Below are positions 25,400-34,445 of a DNA stretch of 64,000 nt, one piece after another. The notes under the pieces are model-generated. The model had not been told where the DNA came from. It searched no databases and was given only the letters and a program-made list of their open reading frames with translations. Each line of letters opens with the position of its first letter. Position 1 is the stretch's first letter. Position numbers and translations under genes: made by a program. Source of the stretch: Opitutaceae bacterium (GTDB lineage Bacteria > Verrucomicrobiota > Verrucomicrobiia > Opitutales > Opitutaceae); NCBI GenBank assembly GCA_024233285.1, contig JACKPU010000002.1:62001-126000 (forward strand), read 5' to 3'.

Positions 25400-27583
25400 T
25401 CAATTGTCGAACAATAGCGCGTCCAGCTTTTGGCCTGCCGGATCCAAGACGACGACCTCGAGCAAATCGCGTTTGGGCAGCTGAGTTGGGTCAATCGGCA
25501 GGCTCATGCGATTCAGTCCGGTCAGTTGCCCGGTGGCTTCAATCCTGATGCTTTCACCGGCTGCGGTGCCGTCGTCGTTCAGCGGAGTCATCACCCAATC
25601 GCCGTCTGGCGCGGGGGTAAATTGCGCCACGCGATTGTAAGGATAAAACAATCCGCGAATTTCGACGGTGGCGACAGTTCCGATTGCGGCCGTGACCAAT
25701 TCGAGACGGTTATCCGCTGTGATGTTTGCGATGGAAATCGGTGCGATCGTGCGGTCGTTCTTAATCCAGAACTCGAAAGTATTGATACGAAACGCCGCGT
25801 GAAAATTCCGGACCAGATATTTCTGCAGCGGCCCGGTCGGCGGGTAGCCTTTTTGCACCAGGTAGTTGATCAGATAGCTTTGCGCCACGACCACCGCGCG
25901 CGGATCCGCATCGAGCCGTTCGATGATGGCCTGCTGCTGTTCCGCGTTCAGCAGGGAGAACCAATGCGTGACATTATCCGCAGTTGGCGTCGGGCGCTCG
26001 GTCCAGATGTTCAGGCTCAACATGCCCGGGTGGCTGAAGAGCAGATCACCATGGCGGCGGATGTTTTTGTCGAGGATGCGATAACCCGCCGTGATGTCGT
26101 CGGAAAGCCGCAGGTTCTCCGCGCCGTGCAAACCGATCGGCTCGCCGAGGGTGTAGCGTTGATGACTGACGTAACCGAACACGCCGAGCACCAGCGCGGC
26201 GCCGCCCACCCAGATGAGCGCGCCCAGCCGCACGAACCAATCGCGCCACTTGCCGGTTTGCTCGGCGACAAATTGCAGGGCTTCCGTTGCGCCGGCCGCC
26301 GCGAGTGGGATCGCCAGGCAGGCGCCCCAGCCAACCTGACTGCCCGCGACCGGATAGGCGTGCAGGCACTGCCAGACGAAAACCCAAGCGAGCCAAAGGC
26401 GGGCGAGCAGATACGGCGAACGCGCGCCGCGATGCAGGGGCACGGCCATCAGCCACGCGAAAGGCAGGCCGTATTTCAGGGCGAAGAACGTCAGGGAGTT
26501 GTTGATGGCGGTGGGCGTCTCGCTCAGCAGCAGCCCGACCGCGGCCAGTTTCAATCCCGCCAACACATGCGGCCGCCAGCGCCAGTCGCGCAGATGAATA
26601 AAGGCGGCGAGTAACGCGAGCCCCAGGGCGAGCACCGGCGTGACGGCCGGCCAGACGACGGCGTGGGCATAAGCCGAAGGTTGTTGCAGGGGCGCCACGG
26701 CCACCCCGAACCACAGCATGCTCAGACTCGTGCCGCGCGCCCACACCAGCCCGAGCACGGTCATGGCCAGCAACAGGGCCGCGCCGACAAAGCCGAGCCA
26801 CGGCGTTACGCCGTAAAGCGGCCGTTGTTGATCACGATGAAGCAGCAGCAGCGCAAGGGCGGCGCAGGAAAAACAGAGCGCGAAGATCGCCACCCAGGGC
26901 GTCGGCCAGAGGCGCTGCATCAAAGCGAATGGCACGAGCACCGATCCCACGGCGGTCAGCCAGAGTCCCGCGCGTGCGACGTGACGCTGGACGCAGTGGA
27001 TCGTCAGCCAGCTGCCGGCGGCGATGAGGAAGAACGCGCCGACATTGATCTTGGTCAGCAGCATGACCGCGCCGATGCCGCCGGTCAGCAAACTGAACGC
27101 AATGTGGCGTTCGCGTTCGATTGCTACCGCTCCGCCGACCGCGCCGATCGCCGCGAGCAACGTGAGCAATCCGCCGGGATGAATCGGCTCGCTGATCATC
27201 ACGAGCAGCGTGCCGAAGATGAGCACGGCCGTGCCGCCGGCGGCGAGTGCGCTGCGGGTTTGCCGCCACACGAACCAAGCGGCGAGGGCACAGGTGCCCA
27301 GCCAGTAAACGAGTGTCAGTAATCGTCCGGTGGTGTTGTCGAATTCGAGCCCGGTCCACCGGTGCAGTCCGTCGTAGAGCGCGTAGAGAAACGGGCCGTA
27401 TTGACTGTAAACCGTGGAGTAGAGTCCGCCCTCCGCGAAGTAGCTGCGCAGCGACCAGAGCACGTAGCCCTCGTCGTCGTAGACCATGAACTGCGTGAAC
27501 AGGAGCCAGTAACCGCAGACCGCCAGTGCGATCAACAACGCGGCGCCGCCAAGGGTTCTGAGCCGGGGCTTATTCAAAACCAA
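25400..27583 (-). CDS. Large polytopic membrane protein, GT39-like
   Basis: 727 residues with an apparent TTG start overlapping the upstream GT2 gene by 14 bases. About eleven hydrophobic segments occupy residues 10-470. An extracytoplasmic first loop has MVYDDEGYVLWSL (Asp-Asp-Glu), comparable to the acidic motif of ArnT/PMT enzymes. A C-terminal periplasmic domain of about 230 residues ends the protein. The partner GT2 just upstream resembles polyprenyl-phosphate sugar synthases, so the pair may make and use one lipid-linked sugar. No catalytic assignment beyond this is justified. Confidence 0.6.
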   Translation of the reverse strand: MVLNKPRLRTLGGAALLIALAVCGYWLLFTQFMVYDDEGYVLWSLRSYFAEGGLYSTVYSQYGPFLYALYDGLHRWTGLEFDNTTGRLLTLVYWLGTCALAAWFVWRQTRSALAAGGTAVLIFGTLLVMISEPIHPGGLLTLLAAIGAVGGAVAIERERHIAFSLLTGGIGAVMLLTKINVGAFFLIAAGSWLTIHCVQRHVARAGLWLTAVGSVLVPFALMQRLWPTPWVAIFALCFSCAALALLLLHRDQQRPLYGVTPWLGFVGAALLLAMTVLGLVWARGTSLSMLWFGVAVAPLQQPSAYAHAVVWPAVTPVLALGLALLAAFIHLRDWRWRPHVLAGLKLAAVGLLLSETPTAINNSLTFFALKYGLPFAWLMAVPLHRGARSPYLLARLWLAWVFVWQCLHAYPVAGSQVGWGACLAIPLAAAGATEALQFVAEQTGKWRDWFVRLGALIWVGGAALVLGVFGYVSHQRYTLGEPIGLHGAENLRLSDDITAGYRILDKNIRRHGDLLFSHPGMLSLNIWTERPTPTADNVTHWFSLLNAEQQQAIIERLDADPRAVVVAQSYLINYLVQKGYPPTGPLQKYLVRNFHAAFRINTFEFWIKNDRTIAPISIANITADNRLELVTAAIGTVATVEIRGLFYPYNRVAQFTPAPDGDWVMTPLNDDGTAAGESIRIEATGQLTGLNRMSLPIDPTQLPKRDLLEVVVLDPAGQKLDALLFDN

Positions 27584-28511
27584 TGCGCTGCTTCACGATG
27601 TAGTTGGGCCGCCGCTTCACCTCGTCGTAAACGCGGCCGAGGTATTCGCCGAGGACGCCGATGCCGATGAGCTGCACGCCGCCGAGAAACAGCACCAGCG
27701 TCACCAAGGTCGTGAAACCGACTTGTGCGATTTCGATGCCCATCAACCGTCGCACGATAAAGAAGAGTCCGACGGCGAAGCCCAGGCTCGCGATGAACAT
27801 CCCGCAGATCGTCAGCAGGCGCAGCGGCAGGCGCGAGAAGCTGAAGATGCCGTCGAACGCGTAGCGCAGGAGGCGGAGGAAGCTCTGCCCCGGTTCCCCG
27901 GCGGCGCGTTCCTGGCGATCGTAAAGCACTTCCGTGCGCGGGAAACCCAGCCACGTGCGCAGGCCGGGGAAGAAGCGGTGCGATTCGGGCAGCCGGTTGA
28001 ATGCCGCCACGGCCGCGCGACTGAGCAGGCCAAACGTCCCGGTGTTGCGCTCGATCTTGAGGTCCACCAACCGGCCGAAAAGCTGGTGAAAGAGATCAAA
28101 CCCGACGCGGCGCAAACCGGCTTCGGCGCGCGTGCGCCGCACCGCGAGCACGACGCCCGCGCCGTTTTGCCAGGCGGTGACCAGCTCGGGAATGACTTCG
28201 GGCGGATCCTGCAAATCCGCGTCCATCGTCACCACGGCATCGAATTCTCCCGCGTGTTCGAGTCCGGCCATGAGGGCGGCCTGAAAACCGAAATTGCGGG
28301 AGAGCGCGAGCAGGCGGAAACGCGGGTCGCGTTCGCATTGTGCGGCGATCATCGCGGCAGTCGCATCGCGGCTGCCGTCATCGATCATGATGACCGACCA
28401 AGCCACGTCGGTCCGTCCGGCGAACACGGCGGTCAGGCGCGCAAACAGCTCCGGTAGCACGGGAGTCTCGTTGTAGGCGGGGATGACGAGCGCGACCTTG
28501 GGCGGGTTCAC
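27570..28511 (-). CDS. GT2 polyprenyl-phosphate glycosyltransferase (GtrB/ArnC-like)
   Basis: 313 residues from a GTG start. The GT-A domain has VALVIPAYNE, IMIDDGSRD and the metal-binding TMDADLQDPPEVIPEL. The C-terminal half has two hydrophobic hairpin segments (about 230-255 and 265-290) and ends GEYLGRVYDEVKRRPNYIV, the hallmark of GtrB/ArnC/DPMS-type enzymes that load a sugar onto undecaprenyl phosphate. It likely supplies the downstream membrane transferase at 25400-27583. Confidence 0.85.
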   Translation of the reverse strand: MNPPKVALVIPAYNETPVLPELFARLTAVFAGRTDVAWSVIMIDDGSRDATAAMIAAQCERDPRFRLLALSRNFGFQAALMAGLEHAGEFDAVVTMDADLQDPPEVIPELVTAWQNGAGVVLAVRRTRAEAGLRRVGFDLFHQLFGRLVDLKIERNTGTFGLLSRAAVAAFNRLPESHRFFPGLRTWLGFPRTEVLYDRQERAAGEPGQSFLRLLRYAFDGIFSFSRLPLRLLTICGMFIASLGFAVGLFFIVRRLMGIEIAQVGFTTLVTLVLFLGGVQLIGIGVLGEYLGRVYDEVKRRPNYIVKQRIGFE

Positions 28512-28568
28512 AGGGGGAGATTGGGGCGTGTAAGTCGGAACGTGAAGCGCGTTCTTCGCGCCGATGCG

Positions 28569-29258
28569 TTACCGGAGTAAATTGTATTTAAAAATCGCCC
28601 AGAGCGCGCGGAAGCCGTCCCGCCAGCTGATCTTTTTGCCTTCCTCATACGTGCGGCCGTAGTAGCTGATGCCGACTTCGTAGATGGGCACGCGCAGCTT
28701 GGCGACCTTGGCGGTGATCTCGGGCTCGAAGCCGAAACGGGCTTCCTCGATGGTGATTTTCTGGAGCACCGGCCGGCGGAAGACTTTGTAGCACGTCTCC
28801 ATGTCGGTGAGGTTGAGATTGGTCAGCATGTTCGAGCAGAGCGTCAGGAATTTGTTGCCGATCATGTGCCAGAAATAAACCACGCGATGCGCGTCGCCGC
28901 CGCTGAAGCGCGAGCCGAACACGACGTCGGCTTTCCCGTCCACGATGGGTTTCAACAGTTTCGGGTATTCGGCGGGATCGTATTCAAGATCGGCATCCTG
29001 AATGATGACCACATCGCCCGTGGCGGCGGCAAAGCCGGTGCGGAGGGCGGCGCCCTTGCCCTGGTTGATTTCGTGGTAAAGCACCTTGTCCACCAGCGGC
29101 GCGATTTGCGTCCGCAGCAGATCGCGGGTGCCGTCGCGCGAACAGTCGTCCACGATGATGATTTCCTTGTCCTTGACCGGCGCGGCGCGAACTCGCTCGA
29201 CCAAGGCCCGGATGGTCTGGGCTTCGTTGTAGCAGGGAATCACAATGGAAAGCTTCAT
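28569..29258 (-). CDS. GT2 glycosyltransferase, dolichol-phosphate mannosyltransferase-like
   Basis: 229 residues, a soluble GT-A domain without membrane helices. It has LSIVIPCYNE, IIIVDDCSRDGTRDLL, GKGAALRTGFAAATGD and the DxD motif IIQDADLEYDP, then VFGSRF and FGFEPEITAKVAK, as in DPM1-type synthases. It probably makes a polyprenyl-phosphate sugar. It is 57 bases upstream of the second GT2 gene on the same strand, so one transcript may carry both. Confidence 0.85.
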   Translation of the reverse strand: MKLSIVIPCYNEAQTIRALVERVRAAPVKDKEIIIVDDCSRDGTRDLLRTQIAPLVDKVLYHEINQGKGAALRTGFAAATGDVVIIQDADLEYDPAEYPKLLKPIVDGKADVVFGSRFSGGDAHRVVYFWHMIGNKFLTLCSNMLTNLNLTDMETCYKVFRRPVLQKITIEEARFGFEPEITAKVAKLRVPIYEVGISYYGRTYEEGKKISWRDGFRALWAIFKYNLLR

Positions 29259-29371
29259 GCGCGCGAGGCACGATAGATGTGCGCCGAGTGAACGGAAGTC
29301 TTTTCCCGGCCGTTGCGCCGGGCCGCACGGTGGCCTTGACGCTCGCTCGCGCGGTGGCGCAGGCTGCTGGC

Positions 29372-30078
29372 ATGCAGGAACAATCTCCGCCGCGTCGTGG
29401 CAACAAACTCATCGTGCTGGCCGTGCTCGGCCTCGTGGGGATGGCGGCGGCGTGGTGGGCCTATCGGCACTACGGCACCGATTTCCGCATGGTGATCGAC
29501 GCCGGACTCGAAAGGATCCGTCACCTCGGCGCCGGCATGTTCTTCACGCTGATGGCCCTGCTGCCGGCGGTGGGTTGTCCGTTATCGGTGTTCACCCTGA
29601 CCGCGGGGCCGGTGTTTGCGCCGACGCTGGGGATGCCCGTCGTCCTGCTGCTGGTCTGGTTGAGTCTGGCGGTGAATCTGGCGATTTCCTACTGGTTGTC
29701 GCGCTACGCCCTGCGGCCGTGGTTGGAACGCCTGGTTTGGCTATCAATTGCCTCAGGTTGCGTCTGCGGATCATCGCGGCAGATCTCATCGTTATTCTCC
29801 GTGTTACTCCAGGGCCGCCATTCTTCGTGCAAAGCTATCTGTTGGGATTGGCTCGTGCTCCGTTCACAAAATATTTTACGATCTCGTGGATCATCTCCTC
29901 GCTCTATGCCTGCGCCTTCGTGCTGTTCGGTGACGCCTTGATTCAGGGCAAGGGCCAGATGGCGCTGGTGGCGGTCGGGCTGTTCGCGGCGCTGACCGTC
30001 GGCGTGCAATTGCTGCGGCGGCACTACCGTCGGCGGCGCGAAAAGGCGCAGGCCACGGAAGCTGCGGCGGACATATGA
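29372..30078 (+). pseudogene. Frame-disrupted VTT-domain (TVP38/DedA-type) membrane protein gene
   Basis: The N-terminal part (about 29372-29740, to ALRPWLERLV) is in one frame, with PAVGCPLSVFTLTAGPVFAPTLG and the Asn/Tyr-rich membrane motif of VTT proteins. A short stretch GYQLPQVASADH is in a second frame, and ADLIVILRVTPGPPFFVQSY through the end at 30078 is in a third. Two frame changes between about 29738 and 29785 are therefore needed to read a full-length protein. The final frame's stop overlaps the xseA start (ATGA), as in an intact operon. Either the gene is broken or the sequence carries two single-base errors. The junction is also lower in GC than its flanks. Confidence 0.7.
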
Positions 30079-31361
30079 GCAAGCGCGACGACGCATTGTT
30101 TGGCGAAGCCGACGATCGCGTGGAGTCGGTCACCGATTTCACCCGACGCGTCAAAACGCTGCTCGAAACGGGCATGCGGGCCGGTTGGGTGCGCGGCGAG
30201 ATTTCCAACTTGCGGGCCCAGGCGAGCGGCCACGTTTACTTTTCGCTCAAGGATGCGGGCGCGCAGTTGAGCGCGGTGCTGTTTCGCGGCGATGCGATGA
30301 AGCAAACCGTCAAACTGCGCGACGGGCTGCAGGTGGTTGTGTTCGGGCAGGTGAGCGTTTACGAGGCGCGCGGTCAGTATCAGCTCATCGTGCGCGCGGT
30401 GATTGAGGACGGCGTGGGGCGCTTGCAGCGTGAGTTTGAGGAACTGAAGCAAAAGCTCGCGGGGGAGGGGTTGTTCGACCCGGAGCGCAAGAAGCCGATT
30501 CCGCCGATGCCTGCGACGGTCGGCTTCATCACCTCACCGACCGGAGCGGCGGTGCAGGACTTTCTCCGCATTCTCACACGCCGCGATTGGCGCGGTCGCG
30601 TCGTGGTCTTGCCGGCCAAGGTCCAAGGCGAGGGCGCGGCGGCGGAAATGATCGCGATGCTCCAGACCGCGCAGACGCTCGGCATCTTTGACCTGCTCGT
30701 GATCGGGCGCGGCGGCGGCAGCATCGAGGATTTGTGGGCCTTCAACGAAGAACCGCTGGTGCGCGCGGTGGCGGCCTGCGACGTGCCGGTCATCTCCGCG
30801 GTGGGCCATGAGATTGATTTTACGCTCTGCGATTTCGCCGCCGATGCGCGGGCGGAGACGCCGAGCGCGGCCGCGGAATTGATTTCGAGTCACTTCGTCG
30901 AGGCGGTCGAACGCGTGAACCAGGCCGGCGAAAACCTGCGCTTTCAGCTGATCGATGCGGTGGAGAACGCCCGGCAACGGTTGGAACACGCGCAGAGCCG
31001 CCTGCGGCTGTTGAGTCCCGCGGCGCACATCGAACAAGGTTATTTGCGGCTGGATGATTACGCGAACCGTTTGGCCGCCAGTCTGAAGGCCGGGGTGCAG
31101 GAACGTCGTCACGAACTCGCCGCACGGCGCGCCGATTTGCTGCGGGTGTCGCCGGAGTATCGGATTCAGAGCGAATCGCAAAAACTGCTCTCGCTGTGGA
31201 AACGTCTGCAGTCAGTCAGCCCGGCATCGGTGCTGCAGCGCGGCTTTGTAATCATGCGCGACGAGGACGGCCAGCCGGTGGCGCGGCGTCAAGGCGTGGC
31301 GACCGGCCGCAAGCTGCAGGCCGAGTTTGGCGACGGTTCTTTGCCGGTTCGGGTGGAATAA
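30075..31361 (+). CDS. xseA: Exodeoxyribonuclease VII large subunit XseA
   Basis: 428 residues. The N-terminal OB-fold (about 15-115) has VRGEISNLRAQASGHVYFSLKD, and the catalytic domain (about 125-320) has VGFITSPTGAAVQDFLRIL, GRGGGSIEDLWAFNEE and SAVGHEIDFTLCDFAADARAETPSAAAE. A coiled-coil region (320-375) and a C-terminal RGFVIMRDEDGQPV follow. It degrades single-stranded DNA with the small subunit XseB, which is not adjacent here. All signature motifs are intact. Confidence 0.95.
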   Translation: MSKRDDALFGEADDRVESVTDFTRRVKTLLETGMRAGWVRGEISNLRAQASGHVYFSLKDAGAQLSAVLFRGDAMKQTVKLRDGLQVVVFGQVSVYEARGQYQLIVRAVIEDGVGRLQREFEELKQKLAGEGLFDPERKKPIPPMPATVGFITSPTGAAVQDFLRILTRRDWRGRVVVLPAKVQGEGAAAEMIAMLQTAQTLGIFDLLVIGRGGGSIEDLWAFNEEPLVRAVAACDVPVISAVGHEIDFTLCDFAADARAETPSAAAELISSHFVEAVERVNQAGENLRFQLIDAVENARQRLEHAQSRLRLLSPAAHIEQGYLRLDDYANRLAASLKAGVQERRHELAARRADLLRVSPEYRIQSESQKLLSLWKRLQSVSPASVLQRGFVIMRDEDGQPVARRQGVATGRKLQAEFGDGSLPVRVE

Positions 31362-31388
31362 TTGCCCGGGTTGATTACTCTTACCGGC

Positions 31389-32003
31389 ATGAAACCCTCC
31401 ATGATTGCCGCCGGTGCCTTTGCGATCGCGCTGGCGGCTGCGGTCACCCTTTTCGCCGATATGAAAGACTCCGACACCTTTGCCCCCAAGGACGCGCTCG
31501 AATGCCAACCGGGCGAAATTTCCGCCTGCGGCCTGCCCTCCAACGTCGTCATCGACATGAGCAAGGCCAAGGTGCAGCGCACCGAAGCCGAATGGCGCGA
31601 GCGCCTGACGCCCAACCAATATTACGTCGCGCGCGAACAAGGCACCGAGCCGCCGTTTCGGAATGCGTATTGGGACAAGAAAACCGACGGCGTGTATTTC
31701 TGCGTCGGCTGCGACACCCCGCTGTTCGACAGCACCACCAAGTTTGACAGCGGCACGGGCTGGCCGAGTTTCTACCGGCCGATCGAACGCTCCTTCGTCG
31801 GCGTTGAACGCGACTACAGCCTCGGCATGGTCCGCGACGAAGTGCACTGCACCGTGTGTGGCAGCCACCTCGGCCACGTCTTCGACGACGTGCCGCGCAA
31901 GAAGGGCCGCCGCTACTGCATCAACTCCGCCTCGCTCCGCTTCATGACGCGCGAGAATTATGACGCGTGGGTCGCACGCAATCAGAGCGCGGCGAACAAT
32001 TGA
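31389..32003 (+). CDS. msrB: Exported peptide-methionine (R)-S-oxide reductase MsrB
   Basis: 204 residues. An N-terminal signal peptide (about 1-23) precedes an MsrB domain from about residue 55. Zinc-binding pairs are CVGC and CTVC, the substrate-binding motif is TKFDSGTGWPSFY, and the catalytic cysteine is in RRYCINSASLRF. It reduces methionine-R-sulfoxide in proteins, here probably in the periplasm because of the signal peptide. The start ATG 31389 gives a clean signal sequence. The 3' end faces the convergent ZIP-like gene five bases away. Confidence 0.93.
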   Translation: MKPSMIAAGAFAIALAAAVTLFADMKDSDTFAPKDALECQPGEISACGLPSNVVIDMSKAKVQRTEAEWRERLTPNQYYVAREQGTEPPFRNAYWDKKTDGVYFCVGCDTPLFDSTTKFDSGTGWPSFYRPIERSFVGVERDYSLGMVRDEVHCTVCGSHLGHVFDDVPRKKGRRYCINSASLRFMTRENYDAWVARNQSAANN

Positions 32004-32008
32004 GGCGT

Positions 32009-32725
32009 TTACGCGTTGGTCAGCATTTGGGCCACGACGCCGAGCAGAAAACCCAGCACCGCGCCCAAGGGCGGGGCCCAGTGCCGCGCGAGTTTGACCT
32101 GCGGGGCGATGTCTTGAAATACCAGATAGAGAATGCCGCCGCCGCTGAACACCATGATGCCCGCGAGCAGGGTTTCGTGCGTGGCCAGCCAGAAATAGCC
32201 CGCCATGCCGAGCACCGGTCCGAGCAGGGCCAGCACACCGAAAAGCAGGATGATCTTGAGCGGACGACGGGATGAAGTGGCGGCGAGTTCGCGGTAGGCG
32301 TTGAATCCCTCCGGCAGGTTTTGCAGGCAGATCATTGTGGCCAGCAGCGGCATTAGATTGGGACTGGAAACGGCGACCGCACCGAGCGCCAGCGCCTCGG
32401 GAATGAAATCGGCCAGCATGGCGGCCGCCTGCGCGGCCGGTCGTTTGGCCGCGGCCAACGCGACATCGATGCCCAAAAAAACCCCGCCGCCGAGCAGGAA
32501 GCACCCGGTCGTTGCGAGAATACTCAGGTGCCGCGTGCCCTCCGGAACCAAGACCAAGCCGACCGCGGAGAGCAGGGCGCCGCCGCCAATCGCTGTGACA
32601 AAATGCCGGAACTCCTTTTCCAGCCAATGGGGCCGGATGCGTTCCACGGCCGCGAGCGCCGCGCCGATCGGCATCGCGATGCCGGCGAGCAGGGTCCAGG
32701 CGATGATGGTGAGGACAGTGTTCAT
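32009..32725 (-). CDS. ZIP-family-like metal transporter with altered metal-site motifs
   Basis: 238 residues with about seven or eight membrane segments in the ZIP arrangement. The segment matching the family HNxPEG motif reads DFIPEALALG, and the second metal-site helix reads LQNLPEGFNAY. In both, the usual His ligands are replaced (by Asp/Phe and Gln/Asn), while Pro-Glu is kept. The cytoplasmic His-rich loop of many ZIPs is absent. Divalent cation transport is inferred from the fold only, and the missing His residues suggest altered specificity or a non-transport role. Confidence 0.65.
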   Translation of the reverse strand: MNTVLTIIAWTLLAGIAMPIGAALAAVERIRPHWLEKEFRHFVTAIGGGALLSAVGLVLVPEGTRHLSILATTGCFLLGGGVFLGIDVALAAAKRPAAQAAAMLADFIPEALALGAVAVSSPNLMPLLATMICLQNLPEGFNAYRELAATSSRRPLKIILLFGVLALLGPVLGMAGYFWLATHETLLAGIMVFSGGGILYLVFQDIAPQVKLARHWAPPLGAVLGFLLGVVAQMLTNA

Positions 32726-32729
32726 AGGG

Positions 32730-33251
32730 TCAGTCTGGCTGTGTGGCCGCGGCGCGCAGGCGCGCGAGGGCGTGTTCCTCGTGCTGCACCAAGCGCTGGA
32801 TTTCGGCGGCGGGCAGATGCGTCTTTGCGCCGACGAAGGTCAGGGCGATGTCCGCAAATTCCCGGCGAAACAGAAACTCCGCGCGCGGCAGGTGAAAGTC
32901 GGAGGTGACGACGAGCAGGTGATTGAAGCCGTGGCGAGTGACGATCGGTCGGCAGAGTTTGGCGTCCTCAATCGTGTTGGTGCTGTCAGCCCCCTCGACA
33001 AATAGCTCGGATGGCACGCCTTGCGATTCCAGATATCGGCGCGCGTAGTGGTGGTGAGGTTGGGCCGTCGTGTTGAAATGCGCGCCCCAACCGCCGGTGG
33101 GCAGGATGCGGGCCGCAGGCTGGCGCCGGTGTTCCTGCAGGCCCTGTTCGCAGCGTTCGCGGGCGATGCGGGAGAGTGCGCCGGTGTCGTCATTGGGGGC
33201 GCCCAGAATCACGATCGCGGTCTTGGTCTCGGCGGTTTCCGGCATGCCCAT
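32730..33251 (-). CDS. YdcF/ElyC-like DUF218 protein
   Basis: 173 residues with the DUF218 signature: AIVILGAPNDDTGALSRIARERCEQGL, ADSTNTIEDAKL and VVTSDFHLPRAEFLF. The common N-terminal membrane anchor of ElyC/SanA is absent, so this is a soluble variant. Function is not established; relatives act in envelope integrity or bind nucleotides. The start may be ATG 33251 or 33245. It is four bases upstream of the ZIP-like gene in the direction of transcription, suggesting an operon. Confidence 0.75.
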   Translation of the reverse strand: MGMPETAETKTAIVILGAPNDDTGALSRIARERCEQGLQEHRRQPAARILPTGGWGAHFNTTAQPHHHYARRYLESQGVPSELFVEGADSTNTIEDAKLCRPIVTRHGFNHLLVVTSDFHLPRAEFLFRREFADIALTFVGAKTHLPAAEIQRLVQHEEHALARLRAAATQPD

Positions 33252-33305
33252 GATTTAACGCCTGACGCGCGGACAGGGAAGCCTCTTGGTCATCGTCCGG
33301 GCATG

Positions 33306-33336
33306 AAAAAGGCGGGGGCTGCTGAGCCACCGCCTT
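33306..33336 (-). terminator. Rho-independent terminator
   Basis: On the minus strand AAGGCGG pairs with CCGCCTT around a long loop, followed by five T residues (33310-33306). It lies directly after the lipoprotein gene at 33363-33893. Confidence 0.7.
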
Positions 33337-33362
33337 CAGGAGAATTGCATTCGCGCGCGACT

Positions 33363-33893
33363 TCAGGGCGTCGGGCTTGGTGGTGTGATTGGCATCGCGC
33401 CCGGGGGCGTGGAGGCCGGCGGCACGGCGGGGCCGGGACCGAGCAAACCCCGGTTGGTGGCATTGCCCTCGAAGTTGCTCATGCGATCGCGGTAGAAATC
33501 AAAGTAGTTGGGGCGCTCCACCTTGATGGCGGCGTCGAAGACTTTGTCCTGATAAAAGAGCACTTGGAGATTGGCCGGCTCATAGCGTGACACCGACCAG
33601 GTTTCGGCCACGGCTTCGGTGGGATAAAACCGGGTGTAGGTCCAGACGGTGACCGGACCGTCAGCGGTTTCCTTGGTTTCGATTTTCGACGGTTTGCCCA
33701 AGGCGAGGTAAACCATGTCGGTGGTATAACCGATGTCGACTGCGCCGGCCTGAATGGCCTGCTGCTGTTCGGGAGCGAGCGCAGCGTAGGTGGCGGATTT
33801 CTCCTGAATGCGGGCGGTCGTGCCCGAGGTTTCACAGCCGGCCAGCAGCAGGGCCGTGAACGTTGTCACCACAAGGGGAAGGGTGCATTTCAT
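33363..33893 (-). CDS. Putative lipoprotein of unknown function
   Basis: 176 residues with a lipoprotein signal peptide: a hydrophobic stretch ending LLLAGC with the lipobox Cys at about residue 19. The mature part has a small SmpA/BamE-like region (AGAVDIGYTTDMVYLALGKPSKIE), where the phrase Gly-x-x-x-x-x-Val-x-x-x-Leu-Gly-x-Pro resembles BamE-type outer-membrane assembly factors. Strands and a Pro-rich C-terminal tail (about 150-176) follow. The BamE resemblance is short, and I treat the function as unknown. Confidence 0.75.
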   Translation of the reverse strand: MKCTLPLVVTTFTALLLAGCETSGTTARIQEKSATYAALAPEQQQAIQAGAVDIGYTTDMVYLALGKPSKIETKETADGPVTVWTYTRFYPTEAVAETWSVSRYEPANLQVLFYQDKVFDAAIKVERPNYFDFYRDRMSNFEGNATNRGLLGPGPAVPPASTPPGAMPITPPSPTP

Positions 33894-34061
33894 GGGGAGG
33901 CCTTTCGATGTTTGGGGTTATACGGGTAAGATGCTATCGCGATCCGAATCAGTTACAAGCCAGCAGGCGAGTGGCGTGACTATCAATGGCACCGTCCAGC
34001 TTTTGGCGCGTGGAAACAGACTCGAAAACGATCGGCTAATGGCCTATCCCTTTTCGACGCT

Positions 34062-34415
34062 ATGAGTGCGAAACACCGCATCTTCACGACCCCGGTCAGC
34101 AACGTGTATCCGTTCTACATCGCCAAGGCGGAGAAGAAGGGACGGACGAAGGCCGAGGTGGATCAGATTCTCTGCTGGCTGACCGGCTACACGCCGAAGC
34201 AGCTGGAGAAAACGCTGAAGCAACAGACCGACTTCGAAACATTTTTCGCCCAAGCCCCCAAGCTTAACCCGCAGCGTAAACTGATCACCGGCGTGGTCTG
34301 CGGCATCCGCGTGGAAGACATCGAGGACCCGACGATGCAAGAAATCCGCTACCTCGACAAACTGGTCGACGAATTGGCGAATGGTAAGGCGATGGCGAAG
34401 ATCCTGCGCGGGTGA
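34062..34415 (+). CDS. DUF2200 family protein
   Basis: 117 residues, a compact soluble protein matching DUF2200: FTTPVSNVYPFYIAKAEKKGRT, LCWLTGYTPKQLEK, QTDFETFFAQAPKLNPQR, and the C-terminal RVEDIEDPTMQEIRYLDKLVDEL. Function of the family is unknown. Decayed copies of the same gene are found at 36094-36138 and 37003-37130, so this protein was probably duplicated locally. There is no clear operon partner. Confidence 0.88.
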   Translation: MSAKHRIFTTPVSNVYPFYIAKAEKKGRTKAEVDQILCWLTGYTPKQLEKTLKQQTDFETFFAQAPKLNPQRKLITGVVCGIRVEDIEDPTMQEIRYLDKLVDELANGKAMAKILRG

Positions 34416-34445
34416 TCCAGTCTCCACCTGCAGCCAGACCACACC

